This document shows positions 27,635 through 36,539 of a DNA stretch of 64,000 bases, piece by piece. Numbering within the stretch: position 1 is the stretch's first letter; every line of letters begins with the position of its first letter. The notes under the pieces were generated by a model that worked only from the letters and a program-made list of their open reading frames with translations, made no database searches and was not told the origin of the DNA. The position numbers were made by a program, and so were the translations under genes. Source of the stretch: CAVSUZ01 sp963834715 (lineage in GTDB: Bacteria > Pseudomonadota > Alphaproteobacteria > Acetobacterales > Acetobacteraceae); assembly GCA_963834715.1 (NCBI GenBank), contig CAWIDE010000014.1, positions 62,001-126,000 of the forward strand, written 5' to 3'.

Positions 27635-28930
27635 CTACAATAGCCTTGGAATCACGCCTTCGTGGGATATGAACGGTGCCTCGGGCTCGGTTCGTGCTCT
27701 TTGTTCGTCCGCGATATCCCAAAGGAGGCGCGGGTCAAACAGTTTGGCGGCGAACATGGTGAGCACGATTACGGTGAGGAAAGCGGGTCCACCAGTGCCC
27801 ATGTGCACACTTACCAGGCCCTGTATTTGCATCAGAGGCAGGAAGATCACTATGGTGAAGATATCAATATTGGACCAGCGGCCGATTTCCTCGACGAATC
27901 GGTAGGCACGGGTTTTGGGCTGCAAGCCGGTCCCGCGGTGGCGGTGAAGGGTCCAGAGTAACCAGCTCATGACCACCAGCTTGCCGACCGGGATCAGGAT
28001 AGAGGCGCAGAAGATAATGACTGCGAGGGGGAGGAATCCGGCCTGAACCAAGCGATCGACGCCGTACATGATGGTCTGATCGCTAGGGCGACCGAGCACC
28101 GTGGTGACATTCATTGGAAAATACAGCGCCACGAGATAGAGCGGATAACCGGCGATAATCAGGGCGGTGCAGCGCATCATCGAGTGCGGCTTGCGATAAT
28201 GCAGCCAGGCGGCGCAGCGGGGACAGCGCCGCCCAGCCATATTCTCCGCCAACACGAGCGCGCATTCGGTGCAGGCAATGTGATTCCCGTGTTCGGTGTA
28301 ATCCGGGGGTTTGATCATGCGCCACACCGAGCGGTCGTCCAGCGTGGCGCGGGTGAGCATCGTGAGGAACGCGGCGGCAATGAAGCACCAGCCGCCGGGA
28401 CCGATAGTAACCGGGAGCACGGCGGCGATGCGGCTGTAGCCGATAACACCGCCGATCAGGAATACGTCGGGCATGGACCAGAGGTCGAGGCGCTGCGCCC
28501 AGCGGAAGACGAACCCGGTCCATAGGTCCTGACGGTTCAGTTTGATCCCGGCGAGGGCCGAGGCCAGCAGGCCAAAACGGAAGAAGGGCAGGATGATACC
28601 TTGCAGGCCGACCACGATGCCAACCAGCCACAGCCCTTCGTTGAAAAGACCGATGACCCCCGAGCCGAGGCGGCTCGAGCGGTCGATACCAATAACATGC
28701 AGCGTCAGCAGAGTGCTGAGGTTGGCAGGGAACCAGAGGACGAAGGTGGCGATAGCCAGGGCGAGAGCGGCATCGATGCTGCGGCCGGCGGTACGCTCGA
28801 GCACCTTGTCACAGCGGCGGCAGAGTAGCCGGGCGCGGGGCAGCAGTGGGGGGAGGCTTTGAATTGTACCGCAGTCGGGGCAGGCGATCGTCCAGTGGGG
28901 GTGGGTTGGATTTGGGTCGCGGCCGTTCAT
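27635..28930 (-). CDS. pqiA: Paraquat-inducible protein A (PqiA/YebS) family membrane protein
   Basis: This 431-aa inner-membrane protein has the tandem PqiA layout. A zinc ribbon (CPDCGTIQSL and CRRC) is followed by four helices. A second ribbon (CTECALV and CPRCAAW) is followed by another four-helix unit with FPMNVTTVLG and GKLVVMSWLLW. PqiA-type proteins are thought to work with MCE proteins PqiB/YebT in lipid transport between membranes. No MCE partner gene is present next to it in this window. It is complete. Confidence 0.88.
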   Translation of the reverse strand: MNGRDPNPTHPHWTIACPDCGTIQSLPPLLPRARLLCRRCDKVLERTAGRSIDAALALAIATFVLWFPANLSTLLTLHVIGIDRSSRLGSGVIGLFNEGLWLVGIVVGLQGIILPFFRFGLLASALAGIKLNRQDLWTGFVFRWAQRLDLWSMPDVFLIGGVIGYSRIAAVLPVTIGPGGWCFIAAAFLTMLTRATLDDRSVWRMIKPPDYTEHGNHIACTECALVLAENMAGRRCPRCAAWLHYRKPHSMMRCTALIIAGYPLYLVALYFPMNVTTVLGRPSDQTIMYGVDRLVQAGFLPLAVIIFCASILIPVGKLVVMSWLLWTLHRHRGTGLQPKTRAYRFVEEIGRWSNIDIFTIVIFLPLMQIQGLVSVHMGTGGPAFLTVIVLTMFAAKLFDPRLLWDIADEQRARTEPEAPFISHEGVIPRLL

Positions 28931-29135
28931 GAGCCGGGATGCGGTTGTGTATGGCCGACTTTGTCGACCGCCATCTGTAATTTTCGCGGAGTGACATGAC
29001 TCTGCGCCTGGGTTGTAGATGGGCGCGTGTGGACGTCACGCAAGCACGCGTGAGTTATACATGTGCGCGAGCGGATCGATGCCCATTCGAGATGGCCAAT
29101 TGGTTGAGCTAGAGAGCCGCACAGGGATTTTGTTG

Positions 29136-29159
29136 CTCCCGCCGCGGAAGCGGCGGGAG
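29136..29159. terminator. Perfect 10-bp GC hairpin downstream of cyoD
   Basis: CTCCCGCCGC (29136-29145), a GGAA loop and GCGGCGGGAG (29150-29159) make a perfect stem 24 bp past the cyoD stop. There is no T tract on either side, so it may act as an mRNA-stabilising hairpin or an atypical terminator for the cyo operon. The rest of 28931-29182 holds no gene. Confidence 0.5.
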
Positions 29160-29182
29160 TCAGGTTAAGGCTTGTTATGATC

Positions 29183-29584
29183 TTACATATGCATCGGCAT
29201 CGGCATCGGCATCGGCATCGGCATCATGCGGTAGTTCAGCCACGCCATAATCCAGACCGAGCCGCCGATGAGCAACACGACGATCAGAACGCCGAAGGCT
29301 AGCGCGAGGATGTTGTTGGTGTTATCCGGATCCGTGGTGATGTGCAGGAAGAAGACCAGATGCACCCCGATCTGAGCAACGGCAAGCATAACAAGCGCCA
29401 TGGGGATGCCCGGCCCCCAGATCAAGTGGGTCTCTAGCCCATAGAATGCGGCGACTGTGAGTATGATTGAAAGCACGAAGCCTATGAGATAGCCTTGAAC
29501 CCCCTCGCGAATCGTCTCCTCTCGCCCAGCGATGACTCCGGGACCGACATCGTCCAGGTTCCGGTCGTGAGTGTGGTCGCTCAT
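29183..29584 (-). CDS. cyoD: Cytochrome o ubiquinol oxidase subunit IV, with a Met-Pro repeat tail
   Basis: This 133-aa subunit of the proton-pumping bo3-type quinol oxidase has three membrane helices (GYLIGFVLSIILTVAAFYGL, IPMALVMLAVAQIGVHLVFF, ILALAFGVLIVVLLIGGSVW). It helps assemble CuB and subunit I. Its ATG overlaps the cyoC stop (ATGA). The C terminus is unusual: after NYRM it ends in five Met-Pro pairs and MHM, encoded by a hexanucleotide tandem repeat. The core family assignment is firm, and the tail is not a family feature. Confidence 0.9.
   Translation of the reverse strand: MSDHTHDRNLDDVGPGVIAGREETIREGVQGYLIGFVLSIILTVAAFYGLETHLIWGPGIPMALVMLAVAQIGVHLVFFLHITTDPDNTNNILALAFGVLIVVLLIGGSVWIMAWLNYRMMPMPMPMPMPMHM
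29191..29220. repeat. (GCATCG)5 hexanucleotide tandem repeat inside cyoD
   Basis: There are five perfect GCATCG units followed by one imperfect copy, GCATCA (29221-29226). On the coding strand they read as Met-Pro dipeptides. Gain or loss of a unit keeps the frame and changes tail length by two residues. Confidence 0.9.
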
Positions 29585-30282
29585 CGGCCTAGTCCTATCA
29601 GGTAAACAATTGTGAACAGTGCGACCCAGATAATATCGAGCGCATGCCAGAACAGATTGAAGCACAGCAGCCGGCGAAGGATGTTCGGGCGGAAACCCTT
29701 GAAGAACAGCTGCGCCATCATGGTGCCCAGCCACAGCTCACCAGCGGTGACATGCAGCCCGTGCAGGCCGACAACGGCGAAGAACGAAGACAGGAAAGCG
29801 CTGCGTTGAGGTCCTGCGCCTTCACGCACCATGGTGGCGAAATCGTGTGCCTCGAGTGCCAGGAAGACAACTCCGAGGAGGCCCGTGGCCAGCAGCCAAA
29901 CCTGCGTCCATAGCTGAATGCGCACTCTGGTCGCCACCGCGGATAAGCCGCAGGTGAAGCTGGATGTAAGGAGACAGCCGGTTTCGATTGCGATGGTCGT
30001 GGGATCGAACAGCTCGCGCCCGGAAGGACCGCCGGCCGTTGCGTTTTGCAGGACGGCGTGGGCGGCGAAGAACGCCGAGAACATCACGATGTCGCTGAGG
30101 ATGAAGATCCAGAATCCATAACTGACGATGATGCGCTTGGAGGCGGGACCGCCTTCGCCATGGCCGGTCGGGTAATAGCGTCCGCCATCACCATCCCCGG
30201 GACCACGGCGGCGGACACGCCCGAGCCTGTATGGGTCGAAGCGAGGTCTGACTGCTTCGAATAGGGTGTCGGTCGAGCTCAT
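29581..30282 (-). CDS. cyoC: Cytochrome o ubiquinol oxidase subunit III
   Basis: This 233-aa membrane subunit contains the COX3-type helices FWIFILSDIVMFSAFFAAHA, SSFFAVVGLHGLHVTAGELW and FWHALDIIWVALFTIVYLIG. The start at 30282 (MSSTDTLFEAVRP) overlaps the cyoB stop by 4 bp; an upstream ATG would extend it into cyoB. A hydrophilic N-terminal extension (RRRGPGDGDGG) precedes the first helix. It is translationally coupled on both sides. Confidence 0.9.
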   Translation of the reverse strand: MSSTDTLFEAVRPRFDPYRLGRVRRRGPGDGDGGRYYPTGHGEGGPASKRIIVSYGFWIFILSDIVMFSAFFAAHAVLQNATAGGPSGRELFDPTTIAIETGCLLTSSFTCGLSAVATRVRIQLWTQVWLLATGLLGVVFLALEAHDFATMVREGAGPQRSAFLSSFFAVVGLHGLHVTAGELWLGTMMAQLFFKGFRPNILRRLLCFNLFWHALDIIWVALFTIVYLIGLGR

Positions 30283-32297
30283 GCCGGCTCCACAATCCGC
30301 GGATGTTGGTCGAGCCACGCCTGGCGGACCTTGCGCCGCTCGCGTTCGGCCTCAGCTACCTCCGCTGCAGGGATTTCGTACTCCTCAACATCGCGCCAGG
30401 CGAACCAGACGAAAACCACATAGGCGGCAACGATCCCCAGCCCCGCCAGCCACCAGATATGCCAGATCAACGCGAACCCCGTGATGGTGGAGAAGAAGGC
30501 AGTGATAAATCCGGTTGGGCTGTTTCTCGGCATTTCGATCAACTCGTAGTCCGGCTCTGCCGCAAGCTGCTGTGACTCGATTGCGCGCCGTTTAATCTCC
30601 CAATAGGGCTCCTCGTCACGGACATCGGGGAGCACGGCGAAATTAAAGGCGGGCGGCGGGGAGACAGTTGCCCACTCCAAAGAGCGGCCGTCCCATGGGT
30701 CACCTAACGGGTCCCGCAATTCCTCACGACGACGTATGCTGACAACAAGCTGCATCACCTGACAGACGGCGGCCGCGATCCAGACGAGAATTCCAACGCC
30801 TGCTACCAGAACCCACGGGTACCACGGCGCGAAGTCGAAATGCTGCAGGCGCCGGGTCATGCCCAGCAGGCCCGCGGCATAGAGCGGCACGAATACGAGA
30901 GCGAACGCAACCAATGTGAGCCAAAAGGTCGCCTTGCCCCAGCCCTCGTCCAGCCTGAAACCAAAGGCCTTGGGGAACCAATAGGTAATGCCCGCAAACA
31001 CTGCGAATACAACACCGGAGATAATGACGTTGTGGAAATGCGCGACCAGAAAGAGACTTTCATGTAGCACGAAATCTGCGGGTACCACGGCTAGCAGCAC
31101 GCCAGTTATGCCGCCGATCACGAAGGTCACCACGAACGCTAGAGACCACAGCATCGGCGTCGTGAAGCGGATAAGACCGCCGTACATAGTGAATAGCCAG
31201 TTATAAATCTTCACGCCTGTCATCACTGCGATGATGCTGCTGGTTATACCGAAAACCGCATTGACATCGCCACCTGCCCCCATCGTGAAGAAGTGATGTA
31301 GCCACACGAGGTAGGAGACGATGCAGATGCCCATCGTGGCGAGCACCATGGATCGGTAGCCAAACAACGGCTTGCCGGAAAAAGTGGAGATGACTTCCGA
31401 GAAGATGCCGAAAGACGGCAGAACAAGGATGTAAACCTCCGGATGTCCCCAAGCCCAAATCAGGTTGATGAACATCATCATGTTGCCGCCGGCGTCGTTA
31501 GTGAAGAAATGGAAGCCGAGATAGCGGTCCAGGGTCAGCATCGCGAGTGTGGCGGTAAGAATCGGGAAGGCCGCCACAATCAGCAAGCTGGCTGCAAGGG
31601 AAGTCCAGCAGAACATTGGCATCCTCAAGTAACTCATGCCCGGCGCACGGATCTTGAGGATCGTGGTCACGAAATTGATGCCGGTCATGAGCGTACCCAC
31701 GCCCGAAATCAGCAAGGCCCAATCGTAGTAGTCCACCCCCACGCCAGGAGAGTAGCGAACTTCCGCTAAAGGCGGGTACGGCAGCCAGCCAACTCGCGAG
31801 AATTCACCAACAACGAGAGAGATGTTAACCAGCAAGGCACCGGTGGCGGTGAGCCACAAGCTGGTCGAGTTCAGGGTCGGGAACGCAACGTCGCGTACAC
31901 CAAGCTGCAGCGGCACGACAAAATTCATCAGGCCGATGATCAACGGCATCGCCGCGAAAAATATCATGATCGTGCCGTGCGCCGAGAAGATCTGGTCGTA
32001 GTGCTCGGGCGGAAGATAACCCGGGGCGTGGAACGCGAATGCCTGTTGCGATCGCATCATAATCGCGTCGATAAATCCGCGCAGCAGCATCAGCAAGCCA
32101 AGCAGGCAGTACATCACCCCGATCCGCTTATGGTCCACACTGGTAACCCACTCGTGCCAAAGGTACGGCAAGTGGCCCTTGATAATGATCCAGGCGATTA
32201 CCCCAAGGAAGAGGAATATCACTACCGCGCCCGCAGCAAGCGGGATCGGATGACCGAAGGGGATTGCGTCCCAGGTGAGCTTGCCTAGCCAATTCAT
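30279..32297 (-). CDS. cyoB: Cytochrome o ubiquinol oxidase subunit I (haem-copper oxidase catalytic subunit)
   Basis: This 672-aa catalytic subunit oxidises ubiquinol, reduces O2 and pumps protons. Haem and CuB ligands are visible in WAWGHPEVYILVLPSFG (His-Tyr crosslink site), HHFFTMGAGGD and LVAHFHNVIISG. The N terminus SVDHKRIGVMYCLLGLLMLL is typical of CyoB. The length matches the E. coli protein and no lesion is seen. It overlaps cyoA and cyoC by 4 bp each. Confidence 0.95.
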   Translation of the reverse strand: MNWLGKLTWDAIPFGHPIPLAAGAVVIFLFLGVIAWIIIKGHLPYLWHEWVTSVDHKRIGVMYCLLGLLMLLRGFIDAIMMRSQQAFAFHAPGYLPPEHYDQIFSAHGTIMIFFAAMPLIIGLMNFVVPLQLGVRDVAFPTLNSTSLWLTATGALLVNISLVVGEFSRVGWLPYPPLAEVRYSPGVGVDYYDWALLISGVGTLMTGINFVTTILKIRAPGMSYLRMPMFCWTSLAASLLIVAAFPILTATLAMLTLDRYLGFHFFTNDAGGNMMMFINLIWAWGHPEVYILVLPSFGIFSEVISTFSGKPLFGYRSMVLATMGICIVSYLVWLHHFFTMGAGGDVNAVFGITSSIIAVMTGVKIYNWLFTMYGGLIRFTTPMLWSLAFVVTFVIGGITGVLLAVVPADFVLHESLFLVAHFHNVIISGVVFAVFAGITYWFPKAFGFRLDEGWGKATFWLTLVAFALVFVPLYAAGLLGMTRRLQHFDFAPWYPWVLVAGVGILVWIAAAVCQVMQLVVSIRRREELRDPLGDPWDGRSLEWATVSPPPAFNFAVLPDVRDEEPYWEIKRRAIESQQLAAEPDYELIEMPRNSPTGFITAFFSTITGFALIWHIWWLAGLGIVAAYVVFVWFAWRDVEEYEIPAAEVAEAERERRKVRQAWLDQHPRIVEPA

Positions 32298-33253
32298 TGT
32301 GGTGCTATCCGGCGAGATGGGGGGCCGCTGCCTTCGGTGTCGAGACCAGGGCCCGGTGATATCTGATCGGTTGCGATCGCTTGGAATAGGTCCGGAGCGA
32401 CTGACTTATAGGTGAACGGACGTACGTTTTGGCTTAAGTGCAACAGCTGGGTGTAGCCCGCGCGATCGAGCACAGGTCCTGCCTGCTGCACCTTGGCCAC
32501 CCACTGTGCAAACGCATCCTCCGGCACTGCATGCACGTAGAAATGCATGTCAGAGAATCCGTCACCGCTGAACTGCGTAGATAAACCGTAATAGTCCCCG
32601 ACATGGGTCGCTTCTAAATGAAGCTGGGTAACCATTCGGTTCATTGTGGCGATCATGGTGCCGAGCTGCGGAACGAAGAAGGAATTCATGACGCTGGCAG
32701 AGGTCAGCGAGAAGTGCACCGGTGTAGCCACCGGCACCACCAAATCGTTCACACTGGCGATGCGTTGGTCGGGATAGATGAACAGCCATTTCCAGTCCAG
32801 CGAGACGACCTGCACCTCGAGCGGCTTTTGAGCGGGCTTGTTGGGGGAGTTTTGCGAGGCGATCGGTACGTAGGGATCGAGCTCGTGGGCACCAATCCAT
32901 ATCAGACCTCCGAGAAACATGATCGTCAGCAGCGGGATCGACCACGTCAAAAGCTCGATGCGGCCGGAATGGGTCCAGTCGGGCCAGTAGCGCGCCTTGG
33001 TATTTGACGCGCGGAACCACCACGCGAAGGCGAACATCGCGGCAATTGTGGGCACCCCAATCACCAACATGATCGCCAGCGCGTCGAGCATGATCGTTGC
33101 GTCGGCCACACCGATCGGGCCTCGCGGGTCCAGTCCCCCACGGGAACAACCCGCGAGGGTTGCAGATAGCGTTGCTACTACCAATGATTGTCGTGCCCCA
33201 TGCCTTGGCGCCAGGGACGCGCGCGACCTCGTGAGGAGCGCTTTCAGACGCAT
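32294..33253 (-). CDS. cyoA: Cytochrome o ubiquinol oxidase subunit II (lipoprotein)
   Basis: This roughly 319-aa subunit starts at 33253 (MRLKALLTRS) and has a lipobox LAGC with the modified Cys at residue 36. Two membrane helices follow (IMLVIGVPTIAAMFAFAWWF and LLTWSIPLLTIMFLGGLIWI). The COX2-like periplasmic domain contains VQVVSLDWKWLFIYPDQ, SVMNSFFVPQLG and TQFSGDGFSDMHF. As in other quinol oxidases, the CuA Cys/His ligands are absent. No good ribosome site precedes the ATG. The open frame extends about 97 codons further upstream but lacks signal-like sequence there. Confidence 0.92.
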   Translation of the reverse strand: MRLKALLTRSRASLAPRHGARQSLVVATLSATLAGCSRGGLDPRGPIGVADATIMLDALAIMLVIGVPTIAAMFAFAWWFRASNTKARYWPDWTHSGRIELLTWSIPLLTIMFLGGLIWIGAHELDPYVPIASQNSPNKPAQKPLEVQVVSLDWKWLFIYPDQRIASVNDLVVPVATPVHFSLTSASVMNSFFVPQLGTMIATMNRMVTQLHLEATHVGDYYGLSTQFSGDGFSDMHFYVHAVPEDAFAQWVAKVQQAGPVLDRAGYTQLLHLSQNVRPFTYKSVAPDLFQAIATDQISPGPGLDTEGSGPPSRRIAPQ

Positions 33254-33736
33254 GGAGGTTCTAGCGGCAAGGTCCGCGTCAGCGTTGCTGGCTCTCGGCC
33301 ACGCGTGGGTCGGTGCAACAGGCGAGCTTTTCTGGGGTCGGTCGTCACTGTGCTGCTCCCCTCCCGATAGGCGGCCACGCCAAATAGGGTTGGATGAACG
33401 CTGCGCAATCTCTGCGACAGTCACACGGATAGCCGGGCGGATCAATATCGGTGTTGAGGTTCCGGACGTTTGCTTGCCGACCCCGGACCGGAACCCGGGG
33501 CAGGCCAGAGGCTCAGAGCTGAGCTTGAGCAGCGCATCGAACATCCGTCCTGGATTTTCGAAGTCTGTACAGAACGGTCCCGGCGATTCGCGCTGATGTC
33601 CTGGCGTTTAGGGAAGGAGCAGGTCCCGTGGGACGGCGCGGGTTAGCTAACGGCGCTTCCTGTGAAGTGTTTCGTATCCCTCCGCGACTTTCTTGACCGA
33701 TGCTCCCAAACGGGACGGTAACACGAAGAGGCAACG
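33254..33736. promoter_or_regulatory. Upstream region of the cyo operon and of the small gene at 33737
   Basis: This is 483 bp between divergent genes. It holds the cyo promoter by position. No FNR-like box or other nameable operator was seen, and no gene is supported. Confidence 0.4.
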
Positions 33737-34003
33737 ATGATTACCATAAAAGGTAAGGTCAAGAGCAGCGGAAAATATATCGGATCAGTTCTGGGATTCG
33801 CGGGTACAGTTGCACTCGTGGCATTCTTCGCGCTCAACCGGCCCCTCCCCACTATAGCCGGCTCCCACAACGGGCCACCAGCTTCGGTGGCCTCCAGCGG
33901 TGCGAGCCCTAGCTCTGCAGCACCGCGAACGGCGGATATCGTGCCTACGCCTATGATTGTCGCCGATTCCGGCCGTTTCGCCGGAACCGGGGTTCCTGGG
34001 TAG
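33737..34003 (+). CDS. Small single-span membrane or exported protein, unknown function
   Basis: This 88-aa frame starts at ATG 33737, behind an AGAGGCAACG weak ribosome site. A basic start (MITIKGKVKSSGKYIG) leads into a hydrophobic helix (SVLGFAGTVALVAFFAL). The tail is Pro/Ser/Ala-rich. The basic-hydrophobic-disordered order resembles small envelope proteins. No family is recognised and there is no operon partner. It is moderately likely to be real. Confidence 0.45.
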   Translation: MITIKGKVKSSGKYIGSVLGFAGTVALVAFFALNRPLPTIAGSHNGPPASVASSGASPSSAAPRTADIVPTPMIVADSGRFAGTGVPG

Positions 34004-34046
34004 GGCAGTGAGCGATCGGCAAAATAGAGAAGTTTCCTGCCGAAGC

Positions 34047-34099
34047 GCGGAGACACGGAGATCCTTTGTGGCATTCTCCCAATGGCTCCGCGTCTCTGC
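34047..34099. terminator. Imperfect dyad between convergent genes, candidate bidirectional terminator
   Basis: GCGGAGACACGGAG (34047-34060) pairs with CTCCGCGTCTCTGC (34086-34099) at 12 of 14 positions. It lies between the stop of the small gene (34003) and the stop of apbC (34117). It resembles the CACGGAG units at 15027, so it may be a mobile intergenic repeat as well as a transcript end. Confidence 0.45.
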
Positions 34100-34116
34100 A
34101 ATCTTGGTGAAGTCGC

Positions 34117-35217
34117 CTAACTCATAATAATTTTTGGCGCTGCTGCGCGGCTGACGCCGAGCTTGTCCCATACCCGAGCGGCTACCTCGGCAAAAGCTTT
34201 AGCGGCGGGGCTGTCCGGTGCGGAGGCGACTACTGGTGTACCAGCGTCGGACGCGGTGCGGATATCGAGAAGCAGCGGGATTTCACCGAGAAAAGCGGTA
34301 CCGAGGCGTTGCGCCTCCAGGCTCGCACCCCCGTGCCCGAAGATGTCGACGCGGTGCCCGCAATTTGGGCAACAGAAGTAACTCATGTTTTCAACGAGGC
34401 CAAGGACGGGGACTTTCACTCGCTCGAACATGCGTACGCCGCGGCGGGCGTCGATCAGGGCGATGTCCTGGGGCGTGGAGACGATGACGGCGCCAGTGAG
34501 TGCAACGCGTTGCGCCATCGTGAGCTGGGCGTCGCCGGTGCCGGGCGGCATATCGACGATGAGCACGTCCAACGTGCCCCAGGCGACCTGGCCCATCATC
34601 TGCTCCAGCGCGCTCATGACCATCGGGCCACGCCAGATCATCGGGGTTTCCTCCTCCACGAGGAAACCGATGGACATGCATTTCAGGCCCCAGGCTTCGA
34701 GCGGTTTCATTTGATTGCCTTCAATCTCCGGCTTGCGGGCAAGACCGAGCATGCGGGGCAGGCTGGGGCCGTAAATGTCGGCGTCAAGCAGGCCGGTGGT
34801 TAGACCCCGGCGGGCGAGGGCGACTGCGAGGTTGACGGCGACGGTGGATTTGCCCACCCCGCCTTTGCCCGAGGCGACGGCGACGATTGCCTTCACGTCG
34901 GGCAGCAGCAGTCCGGCGCGACCGCCCGGTTGGGGTTGCGGGGGCGGGGCGGATTTGTGTGCCGTGAGTACGGCGGTGGCGTTCTGGATGCCCGGCGCGC
35001 GGCTGAGGATGCGCTCCACCTCCCGGCATACGGGCTCCATGGCGGCGGCGTGCGCTCTGTCGGTAACCAAAGCGACCTGCACCAGGCCGCCGCGGATCTC
35101 GATGCCTTCGACCAGGCCGGCGGTGACGATGTCGTGGCTGGAGGCCGGGTCCTTGATGGCGCGCAGCATGTTCCGGAGGGTATCGGTGGAAGGGGCGGCT
35201 GGTGGCCCGTTACTCAT
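34117..35217 (-). CDS. apbC: Mrp/NBP35 family iron-sulfur cluster carrier ATPase
   Basis: This roughly 366-aa protein starts at MSNGPPAAPS. The N-terminal MIP18/DUF59-like domain (residues 10-88) is followed by the P-loop ATPase with the deviant Walker A SGKGGVGKS (residues 116-124), DADIYGPSLPRMLG and DMPPGTGDAQL. The cluster-binding motif CPNCG is present near the C terminus. It delivers Fe-S clusters to apoproteins in the cytoplasm. The length is normal. It is divergent from hflK. Confidence 0.92.
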   Translation of the reverse strand: MSNGPPAAPSTDTLRNMLRAIKDPASSHDIVTAGLVEGIEIRGGLVQVALVTDRAHAAAMEPVCREVERILSRAPGIQNATAVLTAHKSAPPPQPQPGGRAGLLLPDVKAIVAVASGKGGVGKSTVAVNLAVALARRGLTTGLLDADIYGPSLPRMLGLARKPEIEGNQMKPLEAWGLKCMSIGFLVEEETPMIWRGPMVMSALEQMMGQVAWGTLDVLIVDMPPGTGDAQLTMAQRVALTGAVIVSTPQDIALIDARRGVRMFERVKVPVLGLVENMSYFCCPNCGHRVDIFGHGGASLEAQRLGTAFLGEIPLLLDIRTASDAGTPVVASAPDSPAAKAFAEVAARVWDKLGVSRAAAPKIIMS

Positions 35218-35354
35218 GGGGTGCTTGCAACCTTTGGCTGACAATGGATAAGAGTGGCGGCCGAAACTGCGGCCCCCGAACTTGTGGGTGCATATGTGGC
35301 GCAGGATCCTCCTGCCGCCAACGGCGGGCGTTCAACGCGCCTGAGGAGTGATGA

Positions 35355-36539
35355 ATGCCATCCGATTCTGGCCACCGGAGTCCCTGGGGCGATCAGGGTG
35401 CTGGCCGGCCGCCCGGTGGGGGTGGACGCGGCAGTGTTCCACCGTCGGGAGGCGGCGGGGGCCCGTGGAGTGATCGCTCCGGCGGCGGCCCGCGCCGCCA
35501 GCCCCCTGACCTGGATGCGCTGATTGCCCGGTTGCAGGCATTCATTCGCCGGGTGCTTCGAGGGCAGCCGGGCGGCGGCGGGCGAGGGATCGTACTCGGG
35601 GCGATCGCGGTGGTGGCGATCTGGCTGGCGAGCGGGTTCTACCGTGTGGAGCCCGACCAGGTGGGGGTGGTGCTGAGGTTCGGGGCATTTACGCGCACCA
35701 CACTGCCGGGCCTGAATTACCACCTGCCCTGGCCAATCGAGACGGTATTCACGCCGGCGGTCACGCGGATCAACCGGACGGAGATCGGGTTTCGGACAGG
35801 GGTGAACGAGGACGGTCAGCCGGTGACACGCGAGCTCCCGGAAGAGAGCCTGATGCTGACCGGGGACGAGAACATCATCGACATCGATCTGGTGTTGCTG
35901 TGGCGGATCGATAATGCCCAGGCTTATCTGTTCAACACACGCAATCCGGATGTGACAGTAAAGGCGGTGGCGGAAAGCGTGCTGCGGGAGGTGATGGGGC
36001 GGAGGCCGATCCAGCCGGCGCTTGGTCCGATGCGGGCGCAGATCGCGGCGGACGTGATGGAACAATCGCAGAAGATTCTCGATGACTATAAGGCGGGCGT
36101 CCAGATCACTCAGGTGCTGCTGCAGAAGGTGGATCCGCCCGACGCGGTGATCGAAAGCTTCCGCGACGTGCAGCGCGCCAACACGGACGCCCAGCGCATG
36201 CGCAACGAGGCGCAGGCTTATGCGAACGACATCGTGCCGCGGGCCCGTGGTGCGGCGGCGCAGGTTGTCGCCGCAGGGCAGGGGGAAAAGCAGGCGACGA
36301 TCGCGCAGGCCACGGGAGAGACGAAGCGGTTCCTGTCGGTGCTGGCGGCATACCGCACCGCGAAAGACGTAACGCTGCAACGGATGTATCTCGACACGAT
36401 GCGGGACGTCCTGACGCATAGCCGGACATTGGTGGTGGATGACCAGTTGAAGGGGCTGCTGCCGATGTTGCAGCTCAACAACGAGGGGCCGCCGCAGAGT
36501 GCCGGGAGTGGCCAGGCGGCGGCAAAGGGATCGCCATGA
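35355..36539 (+). CDS. hflK: FtsH protease modulator HflK
   Basis: This 394-aa SPFH/band-7 membrane protein has a Gly/Pro-rich cytoplasmic start (residues 1-50) and one membrane helix (GIVLGAIAVVAIWLASGFY). The band-7 domain begins VEPDQVGVVLRFGAF. GAGGAGTGATGA lies just before ATG 35355. HflK and HflC form a large ring complex that surrounds FtsH and restrains its proteolysis of membrane proteins. The gene overlaps hflC by 4 bp, and degP follows, a common alphaproteobacterial order. Confidence 0.93.
   Translation: MPSDSGHRSPWGDQGAGRPPGGGGRGSVPPSGGGGGPWSDRSGGGPRRQPPDLDALIARLQAFIRRVLRGQPGGGGRGIVLGAIAVVAIWLASGFYRVEPDQVGVVLRFGAFTRTTLPGLNYHLPWPIETVFTPAVTRINRTEIGFRTGVNEDGQPVTRELPEESLMLTGDENIIDIDLVLLWRIDNAQAYLFNTRNPDVTVKAVAESVLREVMGRRPIQPALGPMRAQIAADVMEQSQKILDDYKAGVQITQVLLQKVDPPDAVIESFRDVQRANTDAQRMRNEAQAYANDIVPRARGAAAQVVAAGQGEKQATIAQATGETKRFLSVLAAYRTAKDVTLQRMYLDTMRDVLTHSRTLVVDDQLKGLLPMLQLNNEGPPQSAGSGQAAAKGSP

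Noticed and set aside
29191..29226. Hexamer array considered as a CRISPR or VNTR locus outside genes
   Set aside because: No spacers are present, and the repeat lies in frame within cyoD.
35214..36419. A 401-codon minus-strand frame opposite hflK
   Set aside because: The His/Arg/Pro-rich composition is typical of antisense frames, and hflK on the other strand is unmistakable.
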